From a virus: DNA of 64,000 nucleotides. Location of the stretch: positions 35,049 through 99,048 of the IMG/VR virus record IMGVR_UViG_3300021371_000004; one strand, written 5' to 3'. Below, piece by piece: positions 26,601 through 34,546 of the stretch. Each line of letters begins with the position of its first letter. Position 1 is the stretch's first letter. Below the pieces are notes generated by a model. The model worked only from the letters and a program-made list of their open reading frames with translations. It made no database searches and was not told where the DNA came from. Made by a program: the position numbers and the translations under genes.

Positions 26601-29268
26601 CGTTTTCAATCGTGGAAGCAGTGAATGCAACTCCTTTTGAAAAGTCGTCGACAAAGAAACCAGTCTTACTTCGAATTTCTCCAGAGGAATTCAACTCAAC
26701 AAGGTTGGCCGCTTCATTTTCGAGCGTGGATAACGAAACAGTTTCTTCCAATTGCGAAACACGTTTGCTAATCTCGTTAATGTCTGTCATTTTGTAAGAA
26801 CGATAAGTCCTGCGATTGAACCCGATGTCGGTGACACCCTTGGTGTTACCGCGCATCAATACATCAAACAGAACCATCTCGTTCACCTTCTCAGAAGGTG
26901 CGGTTGGTTGTAGTGCCTCTTCTCCTGAATTAACTACAACAAGTGCCTTCAAGTTTTCGTCGTAAGTCACAGCAATGTGGTCTATTCGATTGTTATAAAA
27001 ATCGACATTATAATTGATGTTGGATCCATCCAGAGGCATTTCAAACCTTTGAGCGGAATTTGAGGTGTCGCTCAATGGATCTAGCGTAGGACGAAAGTCT
27101 AAGCAGTTATGCAGTTCCAGTACTTCTCCAGTTGCCTTAGAAGTATAAGAAGGAATATCTCCATAAGAGAAAAAGTCTGAATCCAATTGATAGGAATTGA
27201 CAGAAAAGTAATCTCCCGATGTACCGTGTTCGAAGTAACCAACTTTGCAGTAGACTGTATTCACCGAAGAACTTATTCCGTCTGGACGGAGAACTGTCGG
27301 AGCATAATAGTTGTCGCGTGCGCCACCATCAAATTCTAAAGCGTCTCCATAGTCTTCAGATCCATTAGCACTATCTTTCGCTTCTAGGAGTTCAACTCCG
27401 TCATACAGCGAGGTAAAGGCAAAGTGTTCGCCGGAAGAATCGAATGTCCTTGTTGCGGTGAAGTAATCTTCTCGGTAAATTTTACTCCTAACGGCAGGGG
27501 CATTTTTCTGGACAAGATAGAAAACTCGATAAGTATTGCCGTTGATGCCACTAGTGGTTACTGTTGCGGTTTTTCCGACAATAGAGATATTGCCGGTCGG
27601 GATGTCGTCCACAGAATTGGTTGCCTGGTTTATGAACAACCATTGACCCTCGTTGATCAGGTCTTCGTCAGATCCACATGTGATAGTTATTTCGTTACCT
27701 ATTGCGTTGATTGCCAAATACCTTTGGACAGTAACCTCTGTAGGAACGATTTGTTTAACCCTTCCTCCTGGGATCTCGAACAAGGAGGTGTTCACCGTGG
27801 GATCGGTGAGGTAGAGGTTGCCGTCTTCTAGAACAGGTACAATCCCGCCAGAGACTTCGTCGTATGCCCTAATTGTTCTCGTGTCCCTAAAATTATTGGA
27901 ACCATCCATCTTAACATCATAAAGGTGTACCCGATATGAATCACTATCGGCAGTATTCCTGTTGACAATGGACTTCATTCTGGCACTACCGATTATATCG
28001 CCGCCAGTATTGATGAGGTTCAATTTCTTCTGAGTTGCCAGTCCATTCGTTAACTTTAAAGAACCGAGGGAATTGTCCTTTGCTGCTTGATCTTCTCCCG
28101 CAAAAGAAACATAGTTCTTGTATCCAGTTTGCAGAGTTTGATTCGAAATAGAAGTGAAAGATTTAGGTTTAGCAGAATTGAACTGTACAGGAACTTGATG
28201 CTCAAGACGATAACCATCGAGGTATGCGATGGGATTAGAACCCAATTGGTTAGCAGGTATCTCATAAACCATGTTGGCGGAGTCGTCGCCTTCGAAAAAC
28301 TGTACATCAAAATCATTTACGATGAAGTTGCCGTGTGTATCAGAGTGGCGTGTCGCCATTCGTTTTTCTAATTGGTTGAAATTATCGGTTCCGCCCTTTA
28401 TCTGTACAATCTTTGAGGCACGAACGGAAGCAAATGTAACGAAGTCTTCGGGGTCTGCAACCTGATCCCTGGTCGACAAAAACATCTGTATTCGATATCG
28501 GTCTGCTCCTGGGGAAGAAAGGTTTGGTCGACTGCCTTGGTTGTCATAAAGGTCTTCAGTATCTGCCGTTGTCACTATGTCTTGCACAACAAGGAAACCC
28601 ACCTCGGCGTCTACGTTGTCGATATACTTTCCTATAACAATGGTTTGCTTGGGTGCATAGACAAAGTGTCCCTGCACATAGAACTCGGCACTCTGCATAG
28701 AAAAGAGAACGCCCTTTCCGGTGGAAGTTATCGAGGAACCAATTGGTTGGGTTCTAACGACAAGCGCAGGAAGATTGCCGTCAACTTCCGTCAGGTCTTC
28801 TGCCTCCGAAAAGACCGGAGTAGATGTTTGAACGTCCGTAGAACTGGAAGACTGCTCAGAAGAAACATACTTACCGTACAGGGTGGGGTAGTCAGAACCA
28901 GATGCGTCAACAACATACGATACTTGGAACTTGAGTCCAGAAGTTCCTGTTTTGGCCGTTCCGTAGAAAGTTTTGCCGATGAAATCGGAAGCAGTTAAAC
29001 CAGACGTGAGGTTAAGCGATTCTACAATGACGTAGTCGACAATGTCTGTTCCTGCGCCAGAAGATTTCGGCGTTACAGCAGCACCATCTTGAAAGATGTT
29101 GTTTGCCATTCGGGTAATTTGTTTCTGCAGAATAGTCTGCAACTGGTTGAGTTCCCTTCCTTGGAGATATCTACCAGAGTTGAACAAGACTTTATGGTAA
29201 CCATCACTGTCACTATAGTCGTCTTTATATACACCCGAAAATGTAGTCCCTGTAAACTGATTAGGCAT
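23608..29268 (-). CDS. Giant virion structural protein, DUF4815-like, gp9/gp10 position
   Basis: 1886 residues, the largest protein here. The N-terminal part, with FSGVYKDDYSDSDGYHKVLFNSGRYLQGRELNQLQ (split over residues 9-44) and QITRMANNIFQDGA, is the beginning of the DUF4815 family, large structural proteins of marine T4-like phages. The middle has a low-complexity Arg/Thr-rich stretch (around 1060-1090), and the C-terminal 600 residues are beta-rich. It follows gp8 in the place of T4 baseplate genes 9 and 10, so it probably forms the baseplate periphery or connects the fibres. Exact function is unproven. Confidence 0.88.
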   Translation of the reverse strand: MPNQFTGTTFSGVYKDDYSDSDGYHKVLFNSGRYLQGRELNQLQTILQKQITRMANNIFQDGAAVTPKSSGAGTDIVDYVIVESLNLTSGLTASDFIGKTFYGTAKTGTSGLKFQVSYVVDASGSDYPTLYGKYVSSEQSSSSTDVQTSTPVFSEAEDLTEVDGNLPALVVRTQPIGSSITSTGKGVLFSMQSAEFYVQGHFVYAPKQTIVIGKYIDNVDAEVGFLVVQDIVTTADTEDLYDNQGSRPNLSSPGADRYRIQMFLSTRDQVADPEDFVTFASVRASKIVQIKGGTDNFNQLEKRMATRHSDTHGNFIVNDFDVQFFEGDDSANMVYEIPANQLGSNPIAYLDGYRLEHQVPVQFNSAKPKSFTSISNQTLQTGYKNYVSFAGEDQAAKDNSLGSLKLTNGLATQKKLNLINTGGDIIGSARMKSIVNRNTADSDSYRVHLYDVKMDGSNNFRDTRTIRAYDEVSGGIVPVLEDGNLYLTDPTVNTSLFEIPGGRVKQIVPTEVTVQRYLAINAIGNEITITCGSDEDLINEGQWLFINQATNSVDDIPTGNISIVGKTATVTTSGINGNTYRVFYLVQKNAPAVRSKIYREDYFTATRTFDSSGEHFAFTSLYDGVELLEAKDSANGSEDYGDALEFDGGARDNYYAPTVLRPDGISSSVNTVYCKVGYFEHGTSGDYFSVNSYQLDSDFFSYGDIPSYTSKATGEVLELHNCLDFRPTLDPLSDTSNSAQRFEMPLDGSNINYNVDFYNNRIDHIAVTYDENLKALVVVNSGEEALQPTAPSEKVNEMVLFDVLMRGNTKGVTDIGFNRRTYRSYKMTDINEISKRVSQLEETVSLSTLENEAANLVELNSSGEIRSKTGFFVDDFSKGVAFTASTIENEFIDDASFATSSLDEGNFTMHSKLAQENVGFVLDKNGITQSSRRPVTAENTKVAGDNVMLDYVSVLDPTMKQEMISWKGPGADYEESGYYNVNPFNVFMGEGVLRLNPARDIWFDNRRLPDKQTNAELIFRRVGEPVIPRTTTFSRTSSRTRNAGGGRWSGRWFQQRRVTTTTTSVVRLTQRVRNELVSDTSATTVVGDKRVAILSVPFMRQRRVYAMAEGLRPNTRYWAFMDGVAMQQWTKVRTKTAWQQDIDNGQHRKEYSPSNVNIVRHPFYVDAASQKLITDERGELYFELWIPNNAAVPVPKSSRFNSVKEWEQWQKNSRRNAKEYGSVKSVNALNATGWKFRCGTLPVKLLDVSIDKEGNALSMARSTYTAQGNVNVRQRELKTTRTIAFRSTLESRSDTISTSTTNTVNWGMWQPRDPLAQTFTVDGGSGVPGVFVTEIDIFLHKTPITSNKGGTDLAIPLQLQIRSVDNGVPDRDAISEQHSVFISADSAYDATFAAGYDLDRRSKVLERPVKMKFKEPVYLRSGDEYAFVLLAETDNYEAYVASTYDLSLGSTGRRINKQPSKGSLFLSQNGSTWTPKQNQDLTYRIYTAKFKQLGGANFYNNPLEKYMHNYSTSLSVDSDDPTRFRVEHPNHGLGVGDLVSMEGLPSGTYKGITSSVISDASNEVVDPDVNGYYVALSSGSFDSSGSFGSSAIETNRAMPLDNATLLFQDMQFERCGIKYSGSFVSGVNHSQISSTGVSDPRFDIDNQTTSLENGGTHYFETPKYVGNAEQEYSEIANLNDSAPSIIIGAELFSDQISSFGGTLAASAAGNGYVSDVSPVIDTQSLGMIVMNNVIDNQVDSAGEAATLVKNKPANFVAETHPTLGTSPSKHITKVVQLQQAASGLKVLCDMYVPPSADFDLYYRTGAEADENLYQKDWVLVTPQNDPAKSVWVNNEDDLTFSEYRYLIGGENGDLPDFVSFQVKLVLKSSNTCQSPVIESIRAIALI

Positions 29269-29280
29269 TCTTAATATCCT

Positions 29281-30765
29281 TTATAGATCGATTACGACCT
29301 TAATGTCTTCTGTTTGATCGTTGTCTCTTGAAACTGCTGCTCTATTGTCTATGTATATGACATCTCCGGTGTGGACATCAACCTCGGCGGGGCGCAGTGA
29401 AGGGATACCAGTAGGTGGAGCCAGAAGAGTTGCAGTACCACCACCACCTGAGATATTGATCCCATCTATATCTCCGAATTCGTCAAACCCAGTTTCTCTT
29501 GTTTGATGGACATACAAGATACCATTTCCATCATAGTAGTCGACAACAGCTTTGGCATTTCCTCCAGTGGACTGGGAAACTATTTGATCTCCTGTGATAT
29601 TTTCTGGGGACAAACTTCCAGTGGTCACATATAATTTCTTGAGAGCAGAAAGTGTTGCTTCTGTCGCTTCTGGCGTTCCAGGGAAACCAGGTAGAGTGGC
29701 AGAATCTTTATGAGGGTTTCGATAAATTCCTATTTGACGAAAATCATTCGTCACTTGGAAATCGCCATTCTCCGTGCCGTCAAGGAGTACGTTGAACATC
29801 ATGGCAGAAGAGTTCAAAGACAAAACTGGGTTACCAGCAACACCGGAATCCCCCGAAAGAATTGCGCGAAGTTTTGCGTTGCCCGAAACACTTATAGAAG
29901 CATCTCGGTAGTTTTGTCCGAACTCGAAGTCGGGGTCTGTAGAATCTGCTTTCATGATAACATCAGTTATGACGCCTCCGGAAACTTTAGCAGAAGCAGA
30001 AGCAGATACAATAGTGTTCGAACCAAGCGGAACACCCGTGATAGTTATGGTCGGAGCAGAAGTGTACGAACTCCCTGCGTTGTCAATTGCGATGCCAAGA
30101 ATTTGTCCTGGAACAGATGCGTTCTGTATTGACCTCTGTTGTAATCGGGAAACAGAAAGTTGGTCATCTGCTGGTCCACCCGCTGATACATCGATAATTC
30201 TTTCGACGGGCATATATGTTGACGTGAGAAACTTCCGCGCTTCTGCTGTACCAACATTGTAAAGGAATTGCCAGTAATAATCATCACCGCCAGTAAAAAC
30301 CTCACCAGTGGTGTTATTTGGTTTGAAGAGAGAAGACTTTGGTGCGCCTGCAGATGTCTTACCCTGAGCGACACAAATGAAGACGTTGTTGTCGTCCGTT
30401 AAAACGTAATATGGGTCAGGGGATGCTGCGCCAGAAGAAGTAACGCCAGAAACAACCTCTGTGTTGGAACCATATTTGCTGTCCCAAGCACTGTAAGAAT
30501 TGCCAGCAACCCAAGGGAATCTTGGGACAACGTATGAGACATCTGGGACAAGTTTCATTGACTGGACAGAAGAACGAAAGGTCAACTCATCATCAATGCC
30601 AGAATAGGGAATGGGCGGAGTTGCTTCATCATCCCACTCCTGAGAACGCCCGATAGCAATGTAGTGCCTATCAGAGTCCCCAACAGGTGTTCCTATATTT
30701 TGCGTCCTATTAAAGACAGAGAGAAGGAGGTCTCTCTTAAATTGGTCTGTTATCGTGGCACTCAT
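29281..30765 (-). CDS. 8: Baseplate wedge protein gp8-like
   Basis: 494 residues, against 334 in T4. It is recognisable as gp8 by IAIGRSQEWDDEATPP at the N-terminus (about 32-47), KLVPDVSYVVPRFPW (69-84), GDDYYWQFLYNV (about 160), RQIGIYRNPHKD and the C-terminal GDVIYIDNRAAVSR....TEDIKVVIDL, each of which corresponds to a T4 gp8 block in the same order. The extra length lies in a beta-rich insert (about 200-310). gp8 forms part of the wedge with gp10, gp7, gp6, gp53 and gp25. A late promoter element precedes it. Confidence 0.88.
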   Translation of the reverse strand: MSATITDQFKRDLLLSVFNRTQNIGTPVGDSDRHYIAIGRSQEWDDEATPPIPYSGIDDELTFRSSVQSMKLVPDVSYVVPRFPWVAGNSYSAWDSKYGSNTEVVSGVTSSGAASPDPYYVLTDDNNVFICVAQGKTSAGAPKSSLFKPNNTTGEVFTGGDDYYWQFLYNVGTAEARKFLTSTYMPVERIIDVSAGGPADDQLSVSRLQQRSIQNASVPGQILGIAIDNAGSSYTSAPTITITGVPLGSNTIVSASASAKVSGGVITDVIMKADSTDPDFEFGQNYRDASISVSGNAKLRAILSGDSGVAGNPVLSLNSSAMMFNVLLDGTENGDFQVTNDFRQIGIYRNPHKDSATLPGFPGTPEATEATLSALKKLYVTTGSLSPENITGDQIVSQSTGGNAKAVVDYYDGNGILYVHQTRETGFDEFGDIDGINISGGGGTATLLAPPTGIPSLRPAEVDVHTGDVIYIDNRAAVSRDNDQTEDIKVVIDL

Positions 30766-30795
30766 TGTTTGTTTATTCCTCGCAAATTGTATCTT

Positions 30796-30803
30796 TATTT
30801 ATA
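30796..30803 (-). promoter_or_regulatory. Late promoter element TATAAATA ahead of gp8
   Basis: Exact late element 31 nt before the gp8 ATG, overlapping the gap after the 427-residue wedge-region gene. Confidence 0.75.
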
Positions 30804-30810
30804 ACAGATC

Positions 30811-32094
30811 TCAGTCGTTATATCCGTATATTGGTGTTCTATTACCGGCACCGTCTGAATCCACTGGATGTAGATAGTCATAATGCCAAACGTCTTCGTC
30901 AATAAGGTTAATGGTGTTTGACATATCAGCGTATGTATCGTCTAATGTTCTGGAGTTTATGTCGTCAGCATCAGACATGGAACCGTATTGCGTGTGCCAG
31001 TTTTCCACTGTCTGCGGTCTAACTTGATCATTGATTCTAGAAAGGACTTTATAACCATTGGGACCAGGACCAATTTCTGCATACGAAGTAGTGTGTAGTC
31101 CCATGCCACCCTGCGCCAACATAACAGGAGCAGAAGCTTCGAGAAGAACAGGAGGTGGTGGTTGTATAGTCGCGTCGGGCATAGAACCCAGTTTTGAACT
31201 AACCCACCAAGAAGGCAGCGGTGTCTGGTCGCCAAATCCATATACAGAAGAAAGACCCACTTGACCAGAAAGAAACATCCCAGCTGGGTGCACGAAAGTT
31301 TTGTACGCTTCGCGCCAGAGATTAACCGAGATGGGAGTATTTATCTCTATGCCATAGCGTTGGTAAAATCCATTATCGGTTATTTTCCTGTCAGTAACAT
31401 CCGAACCGATTGCGCTCGACCCAGGAACAGATGTCACAACACGAATCTTATTACCTTCTGGCAAGAAACCGCTTTGAGTATTAAAATCTGCATCGTTGTG
31501 TTCGAGGAGAACAACCTGCTTTGAGTCATACAAAACATCATAGTGTGTGCCTTGTGTCATAGGTTGCAGGTCGTCACCGAATAGAACATCGACCACCCCG
31601 TTCGCGAAAGTGAAATCAAAGTAACTTTCTTCTTGACCCGAACCAGTATACTCGAGATTTTCTTCGCTCGGTCTACCGATTGAAAAAGTCGCATCGTCTC
31701 CGTATGTCACTTCTACATCAACAGAGAAGAATGTACGAAAAAATTGTTTGATAGAAAACTCCGTACCCTTAGAACGATATAACAAACTCGAGAACTGGAG
31801 GGCGGAACGCTTATCATCAAATGCTTCGAAATATGGTTTTCCTAAAAGTAGTTCGTTTGATATGAACGAAAGAAACTCTTCTTTTGTCTGGGTTATGTCT
31901 CTTACAGACATTACATCGCGTATATTAGAAACTGGGTTACTTGGTTCTTCTAGACTCTCGTAGTATTTTTCCAGAAAGTTTACTAATTTCGTATACTTAT
32001 CATCAAAGTGTTCGGGCAGAGCACCATAAACTTCATAACGATCGAGTTTGAGGTCGCGGCGATAAGTATCTGTTATAGTTTTGTCAAGAGACAT
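30811..32094 (-). CDS. Baseplate or tail structural protein in the gp7 position
   Basis: 427 residues between gp6 and gp8, the position of T4 gene 7, although T4 gp7 is more than twice as long. The N-terminal YTKLVNFLEKYYESLE and the LQFSSLLYRSKGTEFSIKQFFRTFFSVDVEV segment (about 105-135) are conserved in structural proteins of marine T4-like phages. The latter half is beta-rich and has a Pro-rich stretch around PPPPVLLEASAPVM. A wedge or peripheral role is inferred from the gene order. Homology with T4 gp7 was not established. Confidence 0.75.
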   Translation of the reverse strand: MSLDKTITDTYRRDLKLDRYEVYGALPEHFDDKYTKLVNFLEKYYESLEEPSNPVSNIRDVMSVRDITQTKEEFLSFISNELLLGKPYFEAFDDKRSALQFSSLLYRSKGTEFSIKQFFRTFFSVDVEVTYGDDATFSIGRPSEENLEYTGSGQEESYFDFTFANGVVDVLFGDDLQPMTQGTHYDVLYDSKQVVLLEHNDADFNTQSGFLPEGNKIRVVTSVPGSSAIGSDVTDRKITDNGFYQRYGIEINTPISVNLWREAYKTFVHPAGMFLSGQVGLSSVYGFGDQTPLPSWWVSSKLGSMPDATIQPPPPVLLEASAPVMLAQGGMGLHTTSYAEIGPGPNGYKVLSRINDQVRPQTVENWHTQYGSMSDADDINSRTLDDTYADMSNTINLIDEDVWHYDYLHPVDSDGAGNRTPIYGYND

Positions 32095-32098
32095 GTGA

Positions 32099-34006
32099 TT
32101 ACCTAGTGTCTACAAGAATTTCTTGGTTAAATGACTCTTCTGCGTCATATCGGATTATATTGTTTCTGACGGAATCTATCACTGACTGGTTTGCGGGAAC
32201 CGCAAAAACTTTGATATAGTTGATCGATGAGGGAATAGATTGTACACTCAGGGAATTTATCGTAACCCTTCCCGTGGAAGTATCATAAGAACCTATATTA
32301 TCTATAATAACCTCGCCATCAGAAGACCGAACCATCTCCAAGGTTGTCGTTGGCACTTCCTCAAACACAACCGGACTTGCTCCTTCTTCAGATATTATGA
32401 CTCTTTGGTTTAGTTTATTTCTTATATACGCTTCTTCGTTCTCATAATTAAAAGAGGAAGTGTAGACAGTTTTGTCAGAAGAAACTTCCGGGTCGCGAAT
32501 GTTTGATGGGAAATAGACATCATAATCCTTAGTGGTACCAAGTTGCGGAACAATTCTCCTACTAAGTATAACATTTGCTCGGGAAGAAAGAACAGAAGGA
32601 TCTGTCGCATCGACGGCAGTCAACATGTTTGATTGGCGAAACACCTGAGAAAACTTACCAGTATTCTCTTCGAAATAATTGTTCACTGAGTTCTCGACAG
32701 ATTCCCTAATTGTAGCAGCAGATAAACCAGACAAAGCAGGGTTGAACTGAAAGAAAACTTCTGTCGATATATATGTCACGACAGGATCTACAAACGTGAG
32801 GGAAAACGAGGCAATTTGGAACTGGTCTGATAGGGAAAGTATACCCTGTCTCGTGTTTGATATTGTTGTTGACGGCAGGTCTTCTTGCCAAACAATGGAG
32901 GTGAAAACTGTCCCGAAGTCTGGTTCGGGATTATCTTCCCCGCCCCAAGATTGTATATCTTCTATGAATGCAGAATACTTCTTTAGAATCAGGGTGGAGT
33001 AGTCATCGGCAGTAACCATTCTATTTTGCGCTGCGAATTGGAATGGCGCATTCTTGCGAATTGATTCGATACCCTCCTTTTCACCGCCACCCGAAGACCT
33101 TGCCGAAGAAGAAATTGTTACGTTGTCAGGATCAACCTCTATGCCGTTGAGGGATATCGAAGAAGTGAGAGTCAGCGTAGAAATTCCGTTTGCGATTTCT
33201 CCATTCGCTCGAAGATATTCAACCTCAACAACATTACCTGCATCAGGCGAAATGCCCAAGGAGGTTCCGTTTCCGAAAGACAACTCATAAAAACCGTTGG
33301 GCGACTCTCGTAACACATAGAGTCTTGATAAAGAACTAATGTTGCTGGCATTGAGTAGATTCGTATAAACAGAAAACTCAGCATTTTCTGTTATTGCCGA
33401 ACCTTGGTTCTCATAAACTTTGACAATTGCTGTTGAGGTGTCAATATCTGTGTCAGGGATAACATAAACATCATCAGAAGAATTGCCTACGATAAACTGA
33501 CTCTTTCTTTTTTCCCCCTCGTATACAATTACGGGTTCATCAGGAGAAGCGGAAGGGAAGAAAGTGTATATCCCGTCAGACCTGTTTGCCTTTAGCGCAA
33601 CCCTGTTTGTGAAGGTGTAGTCTCTATCGTCCCTTTCTCCGCGCAGAACTAACTCGCCTGGCTGCAGGGTGTAATTTTCTAGCGTCCCAGGAACCCCGAT
33701 CAAATTCGCCGAGAAACTTATAGGAATCTCGGAAGACTTCTTAGAGTCTGGCACATAACCAAGGGACTCTGCGAGAGATATAACAGATGGACGTAACTGT
33801 GCTGTCACGAGAAAAGATTCGTTCAGGGCAAAGTTTGCCTCAAGAGCATTGTAGTGGGTGTTGTACGCCAAAACGTCCAGTATGTTAGAGATACCAGATG
33901 CTTCGAAGTCGTAATCATTGAATTCCCCAGTACCCTTTAAGTATGTCTTGAGGTTTTCTTTAATCGTTTGGAAGTCTAGTTCAGTTGACCGAATTGTTGT
34001 GGACAT
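32099..34006 (-). CDS. 6: Baseplate wedge protein gp6-like
   Basis: 635 residues (T4 660). gp6 forms the continuous inner ring of the baseplate and is the best conserved wedge protein. The N-terminal DFQTIKENLKTYLKG...DFEASGISNILDVLAYNTHYNALEANFALNE region (11-65, broken here) is the family signature, followed by LRPSVISLAESLGYVP. The C-terminus shows the typical two-domain layout ending in the DSVRNNIIRYDAEES helix. It directly follows gp25 with a 4-nt gap, as in many T4-like phages. Confidence 0.96.
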   Translation of the reverse strand: MSTTIRSTELDFQTIKENLKTYLKGTGEFNDYDFEASGISNILDVLAYNTHYNALEANFALNESFLVTAQLRPSVISLAESLGYVPDSKKSSEIPISFSANLIGVPGTLENYTLQPGELVLRGERDDRDYTFTNRVALKANRSDGIYTFFPSASPDEPVIVYEGEKRKSQFIVGNSSDDVYVIPDTDIDTSTAIVKVYENQGSAITENAEFSVYTNLLNASNISSLSRLYVLRESPNGFYELSFGNGTSLGISPDAGNVVEVEYLRANGEIANGISTLTLTSSISLNGIEVDPDNVTISSSARSSGGGEKEGIESIRKNAPFQFAAQNRMVTADDYSTLILKKYSAFIEDIQSWGGEDNPEPDFGTVFTSIVWQEDLPSTTISNTRQGILSLSDQFQIASFSLTFVDPVVTYISTEVFFQFNPALSGLSAATIRESVENSVNNYFEENTGKFSQVFRQSNMLTAVDATDPSVLSSRANVILSRRIVPQLGTTKDYDVYFPSNIRDPEVSSDKTVYTSSFNYENEEAYIRNKLNQRVIISEEGASPVVFEEVPTTTLEMVRSSDGEVIIDNIGSYDTSTGRVTINSLSVQSIPSSINYIKVFAVPANQSVIDSVRNNIIRYDAEESFNQEILVDTR

Positions 34007-34010
34007 ATGT

Positions 34011-34505
34011 TTACCTAAACCTATTCATGTTTACGGATGTCTTAAATCCTTTATTATTTATTTCGAATTCAACCACTATCCGGACGTTGTTGTTGACATA
34101 GGATCCTATATTCGCAATACCAGCAGAGATCAATTCTTCGCCGGAATAGAACTTAACGTCAGTTATAACTGCTCTCGGTTCCCAACGCTTGACCGAAGTC
34201 TCTATCCTGTCTTTAAGGTATGATACAGAATATTCCGCTGAATGTTCGAACAACATCTCACGAAGATTTGCACCAAAAGAAGGTTCGAATGGTTTCTCGA
34301 GAGTATTCGTGAGCAAAAGATTCTCGACCGATTGTTGTACTGCGCGGTAATCCAATTTCTTATAAATGTCACCGCTGAAATTTCCTTCTGTGTCCGGACT
34401 ACCGACTTTGGGCGTAAAGGAGAGGTCTATATCGGAATAGAATTTCTTCTTTGCCGTTACCTTGGTTCCTTTCGAAAGTCCAGGAGTTACTCTTTGCAGT
34501 GCCAT
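34011..34505 (-). CDS. 25: Baseplate wedge protein gp25-like
   Basis: 164 residues (T4 132). The gp25 family, homologous with type VI secretion TssE, joins the wedge to the sheath. It shows the family core: a SDIDLSF lead (24-30), DYRAVQQSVENLLLTN (52-67), EPSFGANLREMLFE (73-86), with the conserved EPR-like motif as WEPRAVITDV (112-121). It has ATG and a late promoter element 28 nt upstream, and lies immediately before gp6. Confidence 0.95.
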   Translation of the reverse strand: MALQRVTPGLSKGTKVTAKKKFYSDIDLSFTPKVGSPDTEGNFSGDIYKKLDYRAVQQSVENLLLTNTLEKPFEPSFGANLREMLFEHSAEYSVSYLKDRIETSVKRWEPRAVITDVKFYSGEELISAGIANIGSYVNNNVRIVVEFEINNKGFKTSVNMNRFR

Positions 34506-34532
34506 CTTGCGCTCCAGTTAATCTGCTGTATC

Positions 34533-34540
34533 TATTTATA
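34533..34540 (-). promoter_or_regulatory. Late promoter element TATAAATA ahead of gp25
   Basis: Exact late element between the needle gene (stop 34547) and the gp25 ATG, suiting a 25-6-7 transcript. Confidence 0.78.
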
Positions 34541-34546
34541 CGCAGA